The translations under genes and the position numbers were made by a program. The notes beneath the pieces are model-generated. The model was not told the origin of the DNA. It was given only the letters and a program-made list of their open reading frames with translations, and did not search any database. Of a stretch of DNA of 64,000 bases, positions 1 to 7,936 are shown one piece after another (the first letter of the stretch is position 1; each line of letters begins with the position of its first letter). The DNA lies in contig JAXLSX010000002.1 in assembly GCA_046330285.1 (NCBI GenBank), positions 399,288 through 463,287 on the forward strand, given 5' to 3'. The stretch comes from RHKX01 sp046330285. Lineage in GTDB: Bacteria; Actinomycetota; Thermoleophilia; Solirubrobacterales; 70-9.

Positions 1-1
1 C

Positions 2-517
2 GTCGCCTCACCGGCGCTCCAGGACCCGAACTTCGTCCGCTCGGTCGTCCTGATCACCGAGCACGGTGAGGAGGGGGCGATGGGGATCGTCCTCAACCGG
101 CCCGCCGACGCGGAGGTCGAGGAGGTGCTGCCGGAATTGGCGTCGATCGCGGTCGCCGAGCCCGTCTTCGTCGGCGGCCCGGTCCAGCCGGAGTCGCTCG
201 TCGTCCTCGGCGAGTTCACCGATCCCGACAAGGCCGCGTGGATCGTCGTCGCCGACGTCGGCCTGGTCTCGGCGAACACCGATCTCGAGGATCTGCCCGA
301 AGCGGTCCGGCGCGGACGCGTCTACGCCGGCTTCTCCGGCTGGGGTCCCGGCCAGCTCGAATCCGAGCTCGAGGAGGAGGCCTGGTTCGTCGAGCCGCCG
401 ATCCCGCCCGAGCTGTTCCCGGACGACCCGGCGACGCTCTGGAGCGACGTCCTCGAGCGGAAGGGCGGGGAGTACGCCCTGGTCGCGCGGATGCCGGAGG
501 ATCCCTCGCTCAACTAG
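2..517 (+). CDS. YqgE/AlgH family protein (UPF0301), 5' truncated
   Basis: The reading frame is open from base 2 and its true start lies outside the window. The first residues (VASPALQDPNF) already match the conserved N-terminal part of YqgE/AlgH proteins, where the usual text is MP-L-DPNF. Further family hallmarks are GIVLNRP near position 80-100, the FVGGPV block and a YAGFSGWGPGQLE block near 320-360. The molecular role of this family is not settled; AlgH was named from alginate regulation in Pseudomonas. Only a few N-terminal residues seem to be missing. It converges on the sulfatase gene with a 20-base gap. Confidence 0.9.
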   Translation, partial: VASPALQDPNFVRSVVLITEHGEEGAMGIVLNRPADAEVEEVLPELASIAVAEPVFVGGPVQPESLVVLGEFTDPDKAAWIVVADVGLVSANTDLEDLPEAVRRGRVYAGFSGWGPGQLESELEEEAWFVEPPIPPELFPDDPATLWSDVLERKGGEYALVARMPEDPSLN

Positions 518-537
518 GGAGCGCGGGCGCTCAAGCG

Positions 538-1980
538 TTACGGGCAGTCGGTGCCGCTGCAGTCCTTGACCCGGTCGAGCACGGCGCTCATCTCGCGGAA
601 GCGCTTCTTCTGCGTCGAGTTGGTCAGGCGCGGCTCGCCGTCCATCTCGCCGGGGTCGACGTTCCAGTTGTAGAACTCGACGAAGGGCTTGCCGCCGTCC
701 TCGTTGCGGGTCTCGATCAGCGAGCCGTCCTCGTCCTGAAGGGCCTTCCACTTGACGGCCTCGGTGAGCATGTAGTCGCGGTCGTTCTCGGGATCGAACA
801 GCGACTTGCCGTCGACCTTGTAGCCGGGTGCGACTCCGGCGACGTCGTAGAACGTCGGCGCGAAGTCGACGTTGGCGACCAGCCGTGAGTCGAGCCGCGG
901 GCGCTTGCCGAGCTCGGCCGGCCAGCGCATGTACATCGGGACGTTCGTGGCCTCCTGGTAGGGGAAGACCTTGCCGAGGACGCCGTGGGCGCCGAACAGG
1001 AAGCCGTTGTCGGAGACGAAGATCGCGAGGGTGTCGCGGTTCTCACCGGTCGAGTCGAGGGTCCGGAAGACCTTGGCGATGCCGGCGTCGGCGGAGAGCA
1101 GGGTTTGCTCGTAGCGCTGGTAGCGCTTTGTTATGTAACCCAGCGACTTGTCGTGCCGCTTCTCGCGGAGGTATTTCGGCTTGTCCGAGAGGTCGGTCTC
1201 GTTGAACGAGATCGGCGGTTTGAACTTCGGTACGTGCGTCTTCAGGTACTTCTTCTCGGGCACGAGCGGCGTGTGCGGGGAGCGCAGCGAGAGGGTCATC
1301 ATCCACGGCTGGGAGTCGTTCGCCTCGCGGTCCTTGACGAAGCGGGCACCGCGGCGCGCGGTCAGCATGTCGGCCTTGCTGCGCTCCTTGCGGTTGTGCT
1401 CGATCCCGTTGTAGTCGTCGCGGAAGACGTCGAAGCCGGCGTCGCCCTCGTCGTTCTTGTTCCAGTTGTTCAGGTACTTGCCGAACTGGCCGGTGTAGTA
1501 GCCCGAGCTCTGGAGGACCGCCGGGAAGGTGTTCTCCCACAGGTAGGTGTCCCCGAACTGATCGGTCGGGTTGTTGGTGATGATCCCGTGGTTGTGGGCG
1601 TACAGGCCCGAGTACATGGTCGCTCGGGCCGGGCAGCAGAGCGGCGTCGTCACGTAGCCGTGGTTGAAGTCGACGCCCTCGCGCTTGAACAGGCGCAGCG
1701 TCTTCGGCATCGCGCGCATCGACGACTTCTCCTGGTCGTCGGTGATGATCAGGAGGATGTTGGGCCGCTTGCCGGAGACGTCGCCGACGGGAGCGCCCTT
1801 GGCGTTCGGCCCGACGATGGCGACATCGGGCCGGTCGACGACGACGTCACGAGCCGCGCGACCGCGGGTCGAGCCGAAGATCGCCAGCACGGTGATCAGA
1901 GCCACGCCGAGCAGCGCGACGAACGCGATTTTCCCCCTGGAGACGGCGGGCATCCTCAGCTTCTTATACAGATCGCTCAC
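538..1980 (-). CDS. Membrane-anchored sulfatase (alkaline phosphatase superfamily)
   Basis: A 480-residue sulfatase. Residues 17-37 form one hydrophobic segment after a basic N-terminus, so the catalytic domain probably lies outside the membrane, held by an uncleaved anchor. The metal-binding DD is at 81-82 (ITDDQ) and the formylglycine motif CCPAR at 115-119, which fits C-x-P-x-R, so Cys115 should be oxidised by a formylglycine-generating enzyme (not in this window). Further conserved features are the SPHTPL and SDNG blocks. The start is GTG with AGAGGG a few bases upstream. The substrate cannot be told from sequence; N-acetylglucosamine-6-sulfatase-like or other sulfated sugars are possible. 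Confidence 0.92.
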   Translation of the reverse strand: MSDLYKKLRMPAVSRGKIAFVALLGVALITVLAIFGSTRGRAARDVVVDRPDVAIVGPNAKGAPVGDVSGKRPNILLIITDDQEKSSMRAMPKTLRLFKREGVDFNHGYVTTPLCCPARATMYSGLYAHNHGIITNNPTDQFGDTYLWENTFPAVLQSSGYYTGQFGKYLNNWNKNDEGDAGFDVFRDDYNGIEHNRKERSKADMLTARRGARFVKDREANDSQPWMMTLSLRSPHTPLVPEKKYLKTHVPKFKPPISFNETDLSDKPKYLREKRHDKSLGYITKRYQRYEQTLLSADAGIAKVFRTLDSTGENRDTLAIFVSDNGFLFGAHGVLGKVFPYQEATNVPMYMRWPAELGKRPRLDSRLVANVDFAPTFYDVAGVAPGYKVDGKSLFDPENDRDYMLTEAVKWKALQDEDGSLIETRNEDGGKPFVEFYNWNVDPGEMDGEPRLTNSTQKKRFREMSAVLDRVKDCSGTDCP

Positions 1981-2196
1981 AAAGCCCTCTTAAAGTCCTC
2001 ACACTCGCAGCCGCTGCGGCCGTAAACGCCGTTTCCCGGCGCATCAGGGGCAGAAACCCCGCCGGTGAGCCGATGTTGCGGTCTCACGGGTCCCTGGGCC
2101 TGTATCCAGGCCTCCGAGCATGAGGTCTACATAACGTCGATTATCGTGCGTTGAATGTGCAATTAAACGGGGAGATCCAGGCCGAACACCGCGGAT
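1981..2196 (-). promoter_or_regulatory. Sulfatase upstream region with AT-rich promoter and leader
   Basis: This 216-base gap holds no convincing gene. On the minus strand an AT-rich patch at about 2130-2165 contains GATAAT, close to the -10 consensus, which would give the sulfatase a leader of roughly 130-150 bases rich in short inverted repeats. I could not match the leader to a known riboswitch class. Next to the pentapeptide stop there is also a weak inverted repeat (AGATCC/GGATCT, 2174-2199). Confidence 0.35.
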
Positions 2197-2853
2197 CTAC
2201 CCTTCGCCGGCGATCCGGACGCCGCATGCGGCAGCGAACACAGCCGCTCCGGAGATGACGTCATCGAGGCCCATCGTGACTCCGCGAAGGCTCTCGGCGC
2301 CGCGTATGCCGTCGATCCGGCAGCCGCGCAGCGAGACCGTCTCGAACCGCGCCTCGCGGAGGTCTGCCTCGCGGAGGTTGCAGCCCTCGAACGCGACGTC
2401 GCGGAGCCTGGCGTTCGCCCAGATCGACCCGCTCAGGTCACAGTCCCGGAACGCGACCCGGTCGAGCCGGGCGCCGCCGAAATCGACGTAGTCGGCCTGC
2501 GAGCCGCTCACGGTGACGTCGTCGAGGATGCCCTCCGCCAGCGACAGTCCCGTCAGCCGGCACTCCGTGAGGCTCGCCCGGCGCAGGCGGCCGCCCCGGA
2601 GCCGGGCGTTGGCGAGGTTGCAGCCGCTCAATTCCGCGTCGGTCCAGCGCGAGTCGCCGAGCTCGGATCCGGTCGCGCTCGCGCCGATCAGACGGCAGGC
2701 CTCGAACGCCGCTCCCCGCAGGTCGAGATCGGTCAGGTCGGCTGCGGTGAGCTCCGCTTCGGTGAGGCCGCCGGAATCCGGCCGCTCCACGGTGGCGAGA
2801 TCGTCCGGGAGATCGGGCGGATCGGGTGTCCGCGGCGACCCCGAGTCGGTCAC
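2197..2853 (-). CDS. Pentapeptide-repeat protein
   Basis: A 218-residue protein, mostly made of pentapeptide repeats of the A(D/N)Lxx type (for example ANARLRG, ADLREARF, LRGAAFE), which fold into a right-handed square beta-helix. No catalytic residues or membrane segments are visible, so a scaffolding or protein-binding role is the most one can infer. I start it at GTG 2853, whose bases overlap the TGA of the carbonic anhydrase as GTGA; the open frame further upstream only shadows the carbonic anhydrase. The two genes are therefore very likely translationally coupled. Confidence 0.85.
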   Translation of the reverse strand: MTDSGSPRTPDPPDLPDDLATVERPDSGGLTEAELTAADLTDLDLRGAAFEACRLIGASATGSELGDSRWTDAELSGCNLANARLRGGRLRRASLTECRLTGLSLAEGILDDVTVSGSQADYVDFGGARLDRVAFRDCDLSGSIWANARLRDVAFEGCNLREADLREARFETVSLRGCRIDGIRGAESLRGVTMGLDDVISGAAVFAAACGVRIAGEG

Positions 2854-3302
2854 CCCGGTGCGACCTCGTTCATCTCGCCGGATTCGACGTCGAGGATGAA
2901 GCCTCGGACGTTCTCGGTGTTCAGCGCCGGATCGTCCTCGACTCGGCGAATTCCCTCGCGAATCCCGGATTCGAGGGACTCGAAGCCGCCCGGCTCCCAT
3001 TCCGGCCTGATGCCGGTGTCCTGCTCGATCCCGTCGAGGAAGGCGCGATCGTCGAGCCCGAGGACACCGCAATCGGTGTGCATGACGATCCAGACCTCGT
3101 CGGTCCGGAGCGCGCGCTGCGAGAGCGCGAGCGAGCGGCGGACGTCAGCGGTGACGACGGCCCCGGCGTTGCGGATGATGTGCGCCTCGCCCTCCTGCAG
3201 TCCCGCCGTGACCAGAGGGTTGATCCTGCAGTCCATGCAGGTGACGACGGCCAAGCGCCGACTCGGGAATCGCGACTTGGAATCACCCATCGGAGGGCTC
3301 AT
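2850..3302 (-). CDS. Beta-class carbonic anhydrase
   Basis: A short (150-residue) beta-carbonic anhydrase interconverting CO2 and bicarbonate. The zinc ligands Cys22, His75 and Cys78 and the catalytic Asp24/Arg26 pair are all visible in CMDCRI and HTDCG. Its size resembles the small mycobacterial type rather than the 200+ residue plant type. The ATG follows immediately on the TAA of a tiny leaderless upstream frame (see 3303-3359). The next gene is translationally coupled through GTGA. A downstream ATG (codon 5) is a possible alternative start. Confidence 0.93.
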   Translation of the reverse strand: MSPPMGDSKSRFPSRRLAVVTCMDCRINPLVTAGLQEGEAHIIRNAGAVVTADVRRSLALSQRALRTDEVWIVMHTDCGVLGLDDRAFLDGIEQDTGIRPEWEPGGFESLESGIREGIRRVEDDPALNTENVRGFILDVESGEMNEVAPG

Positions 3303-3359
3303 TTACCCGCGGATCGCTCCGCTCAATCCCCGAATTCGCACTTCGCCCCTGCTCGGCAT
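3303..3359 (-). CDS. Putative 18-residue leaderless upstream ORF of the carbonic anhydrase
   Basis: ATG at 3359 lies six bases downstream of a TAGATT -10 box (3366-3371), the arrangement of a leaderless transcript. It opens an 18-codon frame (MPSRGEVRIRGLSGAIRG) ending in TAA directly against the carbonic anhydrase ATG (TAAATG), in the same phase. If translated, terminating ribosomes would sit exactly on the downstream start. No homology is claimed; this is inferred from position only. Confidence 0.45.
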   Translation of the reverse strand: MPSRGEVRIRGLSGAIRG

Positions 3360-3365
3360 GCGGGC

Positions 3366-3371
3366 AATCTA
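3366..3371 (-). promoter_or_regulatory. -10 box TAGATT for the carbonic anhydrase operon
   Basis: TAGATT followed by six bases and ATG 3359. No good -35 is visible. It sits divergently to the plus-strand box at 3436. Confidence 0.5.
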
Positions 3372-3435
3372 ACGCGGCCCGCGAAACCGCGCTGCCATGC
3401 GGCTTGCGAGCCTTGCACGGCACCTGCTTTCAGGG

Positions 3436-3441
3436 TAGGTT
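3436..3441 (+). promoter_or_regulatory. -10 box TAGGTT of a leaderless promoter
   Basis: TAGGTT, seven bases, then ATG 3449. No ribosome binding site precedes this ATG, which supports leaderless initiation and decides the start of the membrane protein gene. Confidence 0.6.
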
Positions 3442-3448
3442 CAGCCGC

Positions 3449-4192
3449 ATGGAAGCAGCAACACCACCCCCCGCCCCTGCCCCTCAGCCCGCGGGAGGCC
3501 CGCGGCAGATCGAGGTCGGAAAGGTCCTCAGCGATGCCTTCGGTATCTACTCGTCGAACCTGGGTGTCCTTGTGGCCACCAGCCTCGGCGTGGCGATCGT
3601 CTTCGGGATCATCGTCGGCCTGCTGAACGACGCCGGCGGCGCGTTCATGCAGTTCCTCGCCTGGATCGTCCAGCTGATCGGCACGGCGCTCTATACAGGT
3701 TTCGTCGTCAGGCTCGTCCAGGACGTCCGTGACGGCCGCCGCGACATGTCGGTCGGGGAGCTGTTCTCAGCGGCTGCGCCCGCGATCGGCCCCCTGATCC
3801 TCTGGAGCATCCTCTCCGGGATCGCGATCGGCATCGGGTTCATCCTGCTGATCATCCCCGGCCTGATCCTGATGACCATCTGGGCCGTCGGCGCCCCGTC
3901 GATCGTCGCCGAGGACTGCGGGCCGATCGAGGCCTTCGGCCGCAGCTACGAGCTCGTTCGCGGCCAGGCGTGGACCGTCTTCGGCGTCCTCGTATGCGTC
4001 TTCCTGATCATGATCGTGGCGTTCATCATCGCCGGCATCATCGGCGCGGCCATCGGCGGCGTCGCCGGCGCGATCATCGTCGGGATCATCGTCCTGGCGC
4101 TGTTCATGCCGGTCTCGGCGCTCGTCGCCAGCACGCTGTTCTTCGACCTCGGCGGCGGCGGCTCGCTGCCGGCGGGCCAGACGGCGGTCTGA
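3449..4192 (+). CDS. Multi-pass membrane protein of unknown function
   Basis: A 247-residue protein with a Pro/Ala-rich N-terminus (residues 2-20), a short amphipathic stretch with GKVLSDAFGIYSSN, and about six hydrophobic segments. The layout (stretches of 20-25 Ile/Val/Gly/Ala residues and a conserved-looking SIVAEDCGPIEAFGRSYELVRG loop) recalls the membrane domain found in glycerophosphodiester-phosphodiesterase-like and DUF975-like proteins. I cannot assign a function. It is a single gene: its own leaderless promoter lies upstream and a strong terminator follows 22 bases after the stop. Confidence 0.8.
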   Translation: MEAATPPPAPAPQPAGGPRQIEVGKVLSDAFGIYSSNLGVLVATSLGVAIVFGIIVGLLNDAGGAFMQFLAWIVQLIGTALYTGFVVRLVQDVRDGRRDMSVGELFSAAAPAIGPLILWSILSGIAIGIGFILLIIPGLILMTIWAVGAPSIVAEDCGPIEAFGRSYELVRGQAWTVFGVLVCVFLIMIVAFIIAGIIGAAIGGVAGAIIVGIIVLALFMPVSALVASTLFFDLGGGGSLPAGQTAV

Positions 4193-4214
4193 GTCCGGAC
4201 AGCATCCGACTGCC

Positions 4215-4250
4215 AGAGGGGCCGGCTCGAGCCGGCCCCTCTTTTTGTTG
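4215..4250 (+). terminator. Rho-independent terminator
   Basis: A perfect 28-base palindrome (4215-4242, stem core AGAGGGGCCGGC) is followed by TTTTGTTG. It ends the membrane protein transcript, and lies just ahead of the flavin reductase start, which argues against the TTG starts at 4245 and 4248 for that gene. Confidence 0.85.
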
Positions 4251-4262
4251 TTTGATGGATCG

Positions 4263-4877
4263 GTGGCGCGCGTCGACTTCGACCCCGAGACCCACCCGGG
4301 CGGGCTCTACCGGCTCCTGAACTCGGTCGTCGTCCCGCGTCCGATCGCCTGGGTCTCGACCCGCTCCGCCGAAGGCGTCGACAACCTCGCGCCGCACTCG
4401 TTCTTCACGGTCGCCTGCGCGGACCCGGCGATCGTCCAGTTCACGTCGATCGGTCGCAAGGACTCCCTCGCCAACGCCGTCGCGACCGGCGAGTTCACGG
4501 TCAACCTCGCGCCGGAGCCCCTGTTCGAGGCGATCAACGCCACCGCCACCGACTTTCCGCCCGACCTCGACGAGTTCGAGGAAGTGGGCCTGCGCCGCGA
4601 GCCCGGAATCAAGGTCGCCGCACCACGGGTGGCCGAGTCGCCCGTCGCACTCGAGTGCACGCTCCAGGGAACGCAGGACTTCGGGAGCTCGGTCGTCGTC
4701 TTCGGCCGCGTCGTCCTGATCAGCATCGACGAGGAGGTGCTGGTCGACGGACATCCCGAGATCGAACGCCTGCGGCCGCTGGCACGGCTCGGTCGTCGTC
4801 AGTGGAGCACGATCGGCGACGTCAGGGAGATCGCCAGGATCAAGTACGAGGACTGGGACGGCGCCGGCGGCGACTGA
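4263..4877 (+). CDS. Flavin reductase-like, FMN-binding split-barrel protein
   Basis: A 204-residue protein of the flavin reductase-like family. The N-terminal block (LLNSVVVPRPIAWVSTRS) and NLAPHSFFTVACADPAIVQF are typical of the FMN-binding split barrel found in flavin:NAD(P)H oxidoreductases and related proteins; GEFTVNLAPEPLFEAIN continues the family pattern. I chose GTG 4263: upstream in-frame TTG codons lie inside the terminator, and TTTGAT plus six bases before the GTG is a plausible leaderless -10. The partner or substrate is unknown. Confidence 0.87.
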   Translation: MARVDFDPETHPGGLYRLLNSVVVPRPIAWVSTRSAEGVDNLAPHSFFTVACADPAIVQFTSIGRKDSLANAVATGEFTVNLAPEPLFEAINATATDFPPDLDEFEEVGLRREPGIKVAAPRVAESPVALECTLQGTQDFGSSVVVFGRVVLISIDEEVLVDGHPEIERLRPLARLGRRQWSTIGDVREIARIKYEDWDGAGGD

Positions 4878-4880
4878 CGC

Positions 4881-5234
4881 TCAGCGGCCGAAGATCCGCC
4901 CGAACAGGCCCCCGGAGCCGGCGTTGCCGCCCCCGGAGCCGGTGCCGCCGCCGATTCCGCCGATGCCTCGATTGACCTGGTGCGCCTTCTCCGGGAGCTC
5001 CGCGGCCGTGATCGAGAGCGTCACCGCGCGCTCGAAGGTCCGGGCGACCTCGGGCGCGTCGACGAACCGCGTCGTCCCCTCGAGGTCGACGATCTCGAAC
5101 CCGTCGAGGATGTGCTCGGCGTAGTTGTCCTCGACCCGCCGCACCTCGCCGACCTTCACGCCGGCGCTGTCGTAGACCGCGGTGCCGCGCTGGACGGCGG
5201 TGTAGTGGATCGGTGTCCCGAAGTCATCGCTCAT
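4881..5234 (-). CDS. Small PRC-barrel-like protein with Gly-rich C-terminus
   Basis: A 117-residue protein. Residues 8-55 (GTPIHYTAVQRGTAVYDSAG, then VGEVRRVED) look like a PRC-barrel or DUF2171-type beta barrel, which often binds partner proteins or nucleic acid. The C-terminal 30 residues are Gly/Asn/Ser-rich and end with LFGRIFGR, a short amphipathic tail. No catalytic residues are seen. Its ATG follows a TATGCT box by nine bases. It converges with the flavin reductase with a 3-base gap. Confidence 0.65.
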   Translation of the reverse strand: MSDDFGTPIHYTAVQRGTAVYDSAGVKVGEVRRVEDNYAEHILDGFEIVDLEGTTRFVDAPEVARTFERAVTLSITAAELPEKAHQVNRGIGGIGGGTGSGGGNAGSGGLFGRIFGR

Positions 5235-5268
5235 TCGCCGGAAAGCATATGCAGCGGCGCCCCCGGGC

Positions 5269-6087
5269 TCAGCCGAGGCCGTCGATGAAGGCCGCGATCT
5301 CGCGCGAGAGCCGGCCGCCCTGCCAGGCGAGCGGGCTCTCCCCCTCCCCCTCGGAGATCAGCTGCGCGTTCGGCAGGACGTCCGCCCAGGCGGCCGCGAC
5401 CGCGTGCGGATGGCCCGGGTCCGCCTCGTCGTTGCTGGCGACCACGAGCGCCGGCACGTCGAGTCCCTCGAGCTCTGCGATTCCCGCGAACGGGACCGAG
5501 CGCGGCACCTCTCGCACGGCCTCGGCGACCGCGCCGAGGTCGCGATGGCGGCCGAGCCGGTCGCGGGCGATCCGTACGAGCGTGTCGTGCCATTCCGGGT
5601 CCATCCCGACCTCATAGGCGTCGATGAACCCGTCGACCCCCCCACTCTCGAGCCCGTCCGCCAGCCGGTCCCAGTTGGTCAGCGAATCGTCGCCGAGCGG
5701 CACGCCGACGCTCGCCGGCCCGATCAGCACGAGCCCGGCCCACCGCGACGGATCACGTAGCGCCAGCGCCGCGATCGTGTGGGCGCCCATCGAATGGCCC
5801 GCCAGGACCGGCCGCTCGGCAGCCGTGGCTGCGATTACGGCGTCGAGGTCGTCGGCCAGCTCCTCGTATACATAACTCCCTGTCGGCCCCGCATCGCTCT
5901 GCCCATGCCCGCGGGCGTCGTAGCGGATCACGTCGTGGCCGGCCCGGGCCAGTGCGCGCGAGCCGTGGATCACGAGATCGCGATGCGCGGTCAGGCCGTG
6001 GGCGAGGACGACCGGCGATCCGGAGCCCTCGCGGGCGCCCCGCAGGACGACCCCGTCGCTGGTGGCCTCGAAGCCGTCCGCTGTCAA
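5269..6087 (-). CDS. Alpha/beta hydrolase
   Basis: A 272-residue alpha/beta-hydrolase fold protein. The oxyanion region (VVLAHGLTAH, 26-35), DARGHGQSD and nucleophile elbow GHSMG (Ser99) are clear, and an acid is likely in NDEADPGHP. The position where the catalytic His normally sits near the C-terminus reads EGEGESPLAW, with no His, so activity is in doubt. Last gene of the operon: its ATG overlaps the peroxiredoxin stop by four bases (ATGA). Confidence 0.85.
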   Translation of the reverse strand: MTADGFEATSDGVVLRGAREGSGSPVVLAHGLTAHRDLVIHGSRALARAGHDVIRYDARGHGQSDAGPTGSYVYEELADDLDAVIAATAAERPVLAGHSMGAHTIAALALRDPSRWAGLVLIGPASVGVPLGDDSLTNWDRLADGLESGGVDGFIDAYEVGMDPEWHDTLVRIARDRLGRHRDLGAVAEAVREVPRSVPFAGIAELEGLDVPALVVASNDEADPGHPHAVAAAWADVLPNAQLISEGEGESPLAWQGGRLSREIAAFIDGLG

Positions 6088-6551
6088 GCCGCAGCGCGGG
6101 CCGTGTCGAGCGCCGAGCTGAGGTCGTCGGCATCCTCGAAGCCGAGGCCGACGAGCGCCACCTTGCGGTAGCGGATCACGCCCTCGGGATCGATAACGAA
6201 GATCGCCCTGCGGACGAACCCCCCACCCGGCGCGAGCACGCCGTAGGCCTTCGCAACCGACTTGTCGACATCGGCGGCGAGCGGAACGGTGAGCCCGTGC
6301 TCGGCGATGAAGCTCTCGTGGGAGTCGACGTCCTGCGGGGAGATCCCGACGACGTCGGCGTCGAGGTCGTCGATCTGCTCGCGGCCGTCACGGTAATTAC
6401 AGAACTGCTTGGTGCAGGTGGGCGTGAAGTCGCCGGGGTAGAAGGCCAGCACGACCCAGCGGCCGCGGCGGTCGGCCAAGGCGAAATCGCCCTCACCCGT
6501 CCAGGGCAGCGTGAAGTCGGGAGCCTGCTCGCCCTCTTTCGGCTTCGCCAT
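6084..6551 (-). CDS. bcp: Peroxiredoxin, BCP/PrxQ type
   Basis: A 155-residue thiol peroxidase reducing H2O2 and organic hydroperoxides. Peroxidatic Cys46 lies in FTPTCT and a second Cys51 follows five residues later, the arrangement of two-cysteine BCP/PrxQ enzymes with both cysteines in one helix. No signal peptide, so cytosolic. It begins directly after the cyclophilin stop (TGAGATG) and overlaps the downstream hydrolase, so the three form one operon. Confidence 0.92.
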   Translation of the reverse strand: MAKPKEGEQAPDFTLPWTGEGDFALADRRGRWVVLAFYPGDFTPTCTKQFCNYRDGREQIDDLDADVVGISPQDVDSHESFIAEHGLTVPLAADVDKSVAKAYGVLAPGGGFVRRAIFVIDPEGVIRYRKVALVGLGFEDADDLSSALDTARAAA

Positions 6552-6552
6552 C

Positions 6553-7230
6553 TCAGCCCTCCGGTGTAGCGGTGTTGACGACGACCGTCTGCGTCGGCGG
6601 CCCGTCGGCCCCGGGGGTCCCGAGGGCGTCGATCGCCTCGACTGTGTCCATCCCCTCGGTCACCTTGCCGACGAGGGCGTAGTCGGGCGGGAGCCCGGCG
6701 TCGGCGCCGGTGACGACGTAGAACTGGCTGCCGGACCGGCCCGGGGGCTCGACTTGGCTCTTCGCCATCGCGACGATCCCCTTCGTGTAGGAGAGATCCG
6801 ACGGCGGCTTCTCGTCGACGTGATAGCCGGGCCCCCCGGTGCCGGCCTTCGCGACGTCGGAGCCGAGCGGGTCGCCGCCCTGGATCACGAAGCCTGGAAC
6901 GACCCGGTGGAAGACGGTGTCGTCGTAGAAGCCCTCCTCCGCCAGGTACTGGAAGGAAGCGGCCGTCTTCGGCGACCGATCGTCGAACGTGACCGTGAAG
7001 CTGCCGCAGCTCGTGTCGAAGGTGACGCCCGCCGCGGTCGGCGCATCGGCCTTCGGGCCGGGCAGATCGGCGTTCTTCTTCGGGGGCGGCGGATCGACGC
7101 TCTCGCAGGGGCTGCCGCCGGAGGTGGAGTCCGCCTCGGTGCTGCCGGTGTCGTCGCCGCTCCCGCACGCGGCGAGGAGCGCCGTCGCGGCGATCAGCAG
7201 GGCCAACAGGAGCGGGATCCGTTTCGGCAC
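6553..7230 (-). CDS. Cyclophilin-type peptidyl-prolyl isomerase lipoprotein
   Basis: A 225-residue exported PPIase. A signal peptide ends in the lipobox LLAAC (Cys22), followed by a Ser/Thr/Pro-rich linker, so it is probably lipid-anchored outside the membrane. The cyclophilin domain covers about 68-220, with FHRVVPGFVIQGGDP and GSQFYV. The usual active-site Arg is present in FHRV. The start is GTG with TAGGCT seven bases upstream (7238-7243), a leaderless promoter that serves the whole operon. Confidence 0.93.
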   Translation of the reverse strand: MPKRIPLLLALLIAATALLAACGSGDDTGSTEADSTSGGSPCESVDPPPPKKNADLPGPKADAPTAAGVTFDTSCGSFTVTFDDRSPKTAASFQYLAEEGFYDDTVFHRVVPGFVIQGGDPLGSDVAKAGTGGPGYHVDEKPPSDLSYTKGIVAMAKSQVEPPGRSGSQFYVVTGADAGLPPDYALVGKVTEGMDTVEAIDALGTPGADGPPTQTVVVNTATPEG

Positions 7231-7237
7231 GCGCGGC

Positions 7238-7243
7238 AGCCTA
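7238..7243 (-). promoter_or_regulatory. -10 box TAGGCT of the cyclophilin operon
   Basis: TAGGCT, seven bases, then GTG 7230; leaderless layout. Confidence 0.6.
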
Positions 7244-7264
7244 ACGGGTTGCGATCATGGCACC

Positions 7265-7933
7265 GTGGCACTTCCCCCGGAGAGCGAAGCCGACACCGAT
7301 GCCGGACCGCCGACGCGCGTCAAGCTGATCGGGCGCGCCCTCAACGCGACGGTCGCTCGCGCGCCGTGGCTCTGGCCGGTTCTGAAGCGCCCGATGACCA
7401 CCTACTTCGACGATCTCGCGATGGAATGGGACGAGCGCACGGGCGCTCCGGGGGCGGACCACCTCGCACCACTCGCGGTCGCGGTGACGAAGATCGACCG
7501 GCGCCCGGAGCGGGCGCTCGACATCGGCACCGGCACCGGCGTCGCGGCGCTGTTCGTCGCCCGCGAGTTCCCCTACGCCTCGGTCCGCGGGGTCGACGTC
7601 TCCGAGGAGATGATCCGTCGCGCCAAGGCCAAGGTCGGGCTCGACCCTGAGGGCCGGGTGGCCTTCCAGGTCGCAGACTCGAGCGCGCTGCCCTACGGCG
7701 ACGGCGACTTCGATCTCGTCACCCTCCTCAACATGCCGCCCTTCTTCTCCGAGATCGCCCGCGTCCTCCGCCACGGTGGCCACGCGATAGTCGCGGCGAG
7801 CTCCGGCGAGCGGACGCCGTTCTACACGCCTGACTCGGTCCTCGAGCGCGGGTTCGACAAGCACGGCATGACGACCATCAAGTCGGGCCGGATTGGCCGC
7901 GGCTCCTACTACGTCGCCCGGAAGGGGGACTGA
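7265..7933 (+). CDS. Class I SAM-dependent methyltransferase
   Basis: A 222-residue protein with a Rossmann-type SAM site: motif I ALDIGTGTG, an acidic end of strand 2 in VRGVDVSEEM, and YGDGDFDLVTLLNMP. About 60 residues precede motif I, including a hydrophobic WLWPVLKRP stretch. The substrate is unknown. GTG 7265 is chosen because the upstream frame runs into the divergent cyclophilin gene; GATCAT six bases before it could be a -10. First gene of a plus-strand operon leading to murT and gatD. Confidence 0.82.
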   Translation: MALPPESEADTDAGPPTRVKLIGRALNATVARAPWLWPVLKRPMTTYFDDLAMEWDERTGAPGADHLAPLAVAVTKIDRRPERALDIGTGTGVAALFVAREFPYASVRGVDVSEEMIRRAKAKVGLDPEGRVAFQVADSSALPYGDGDFDLVTLLNMPPFFSEIARVLRHGGHAIVAASSGERTPFYTPDSVLERGFDKHGMTTIKSGRIGRGSYYVARKGD

Positions 7934-7936
7934 GCC

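Noticed and set aside
1981..2196. Riboswitch in the sulfatase leader
   Set aside because: Inverted repeats exist but no known class (c-di-GMP, c-di-AMP, cobalamin, SAM) could be recognised by its conserved bases.
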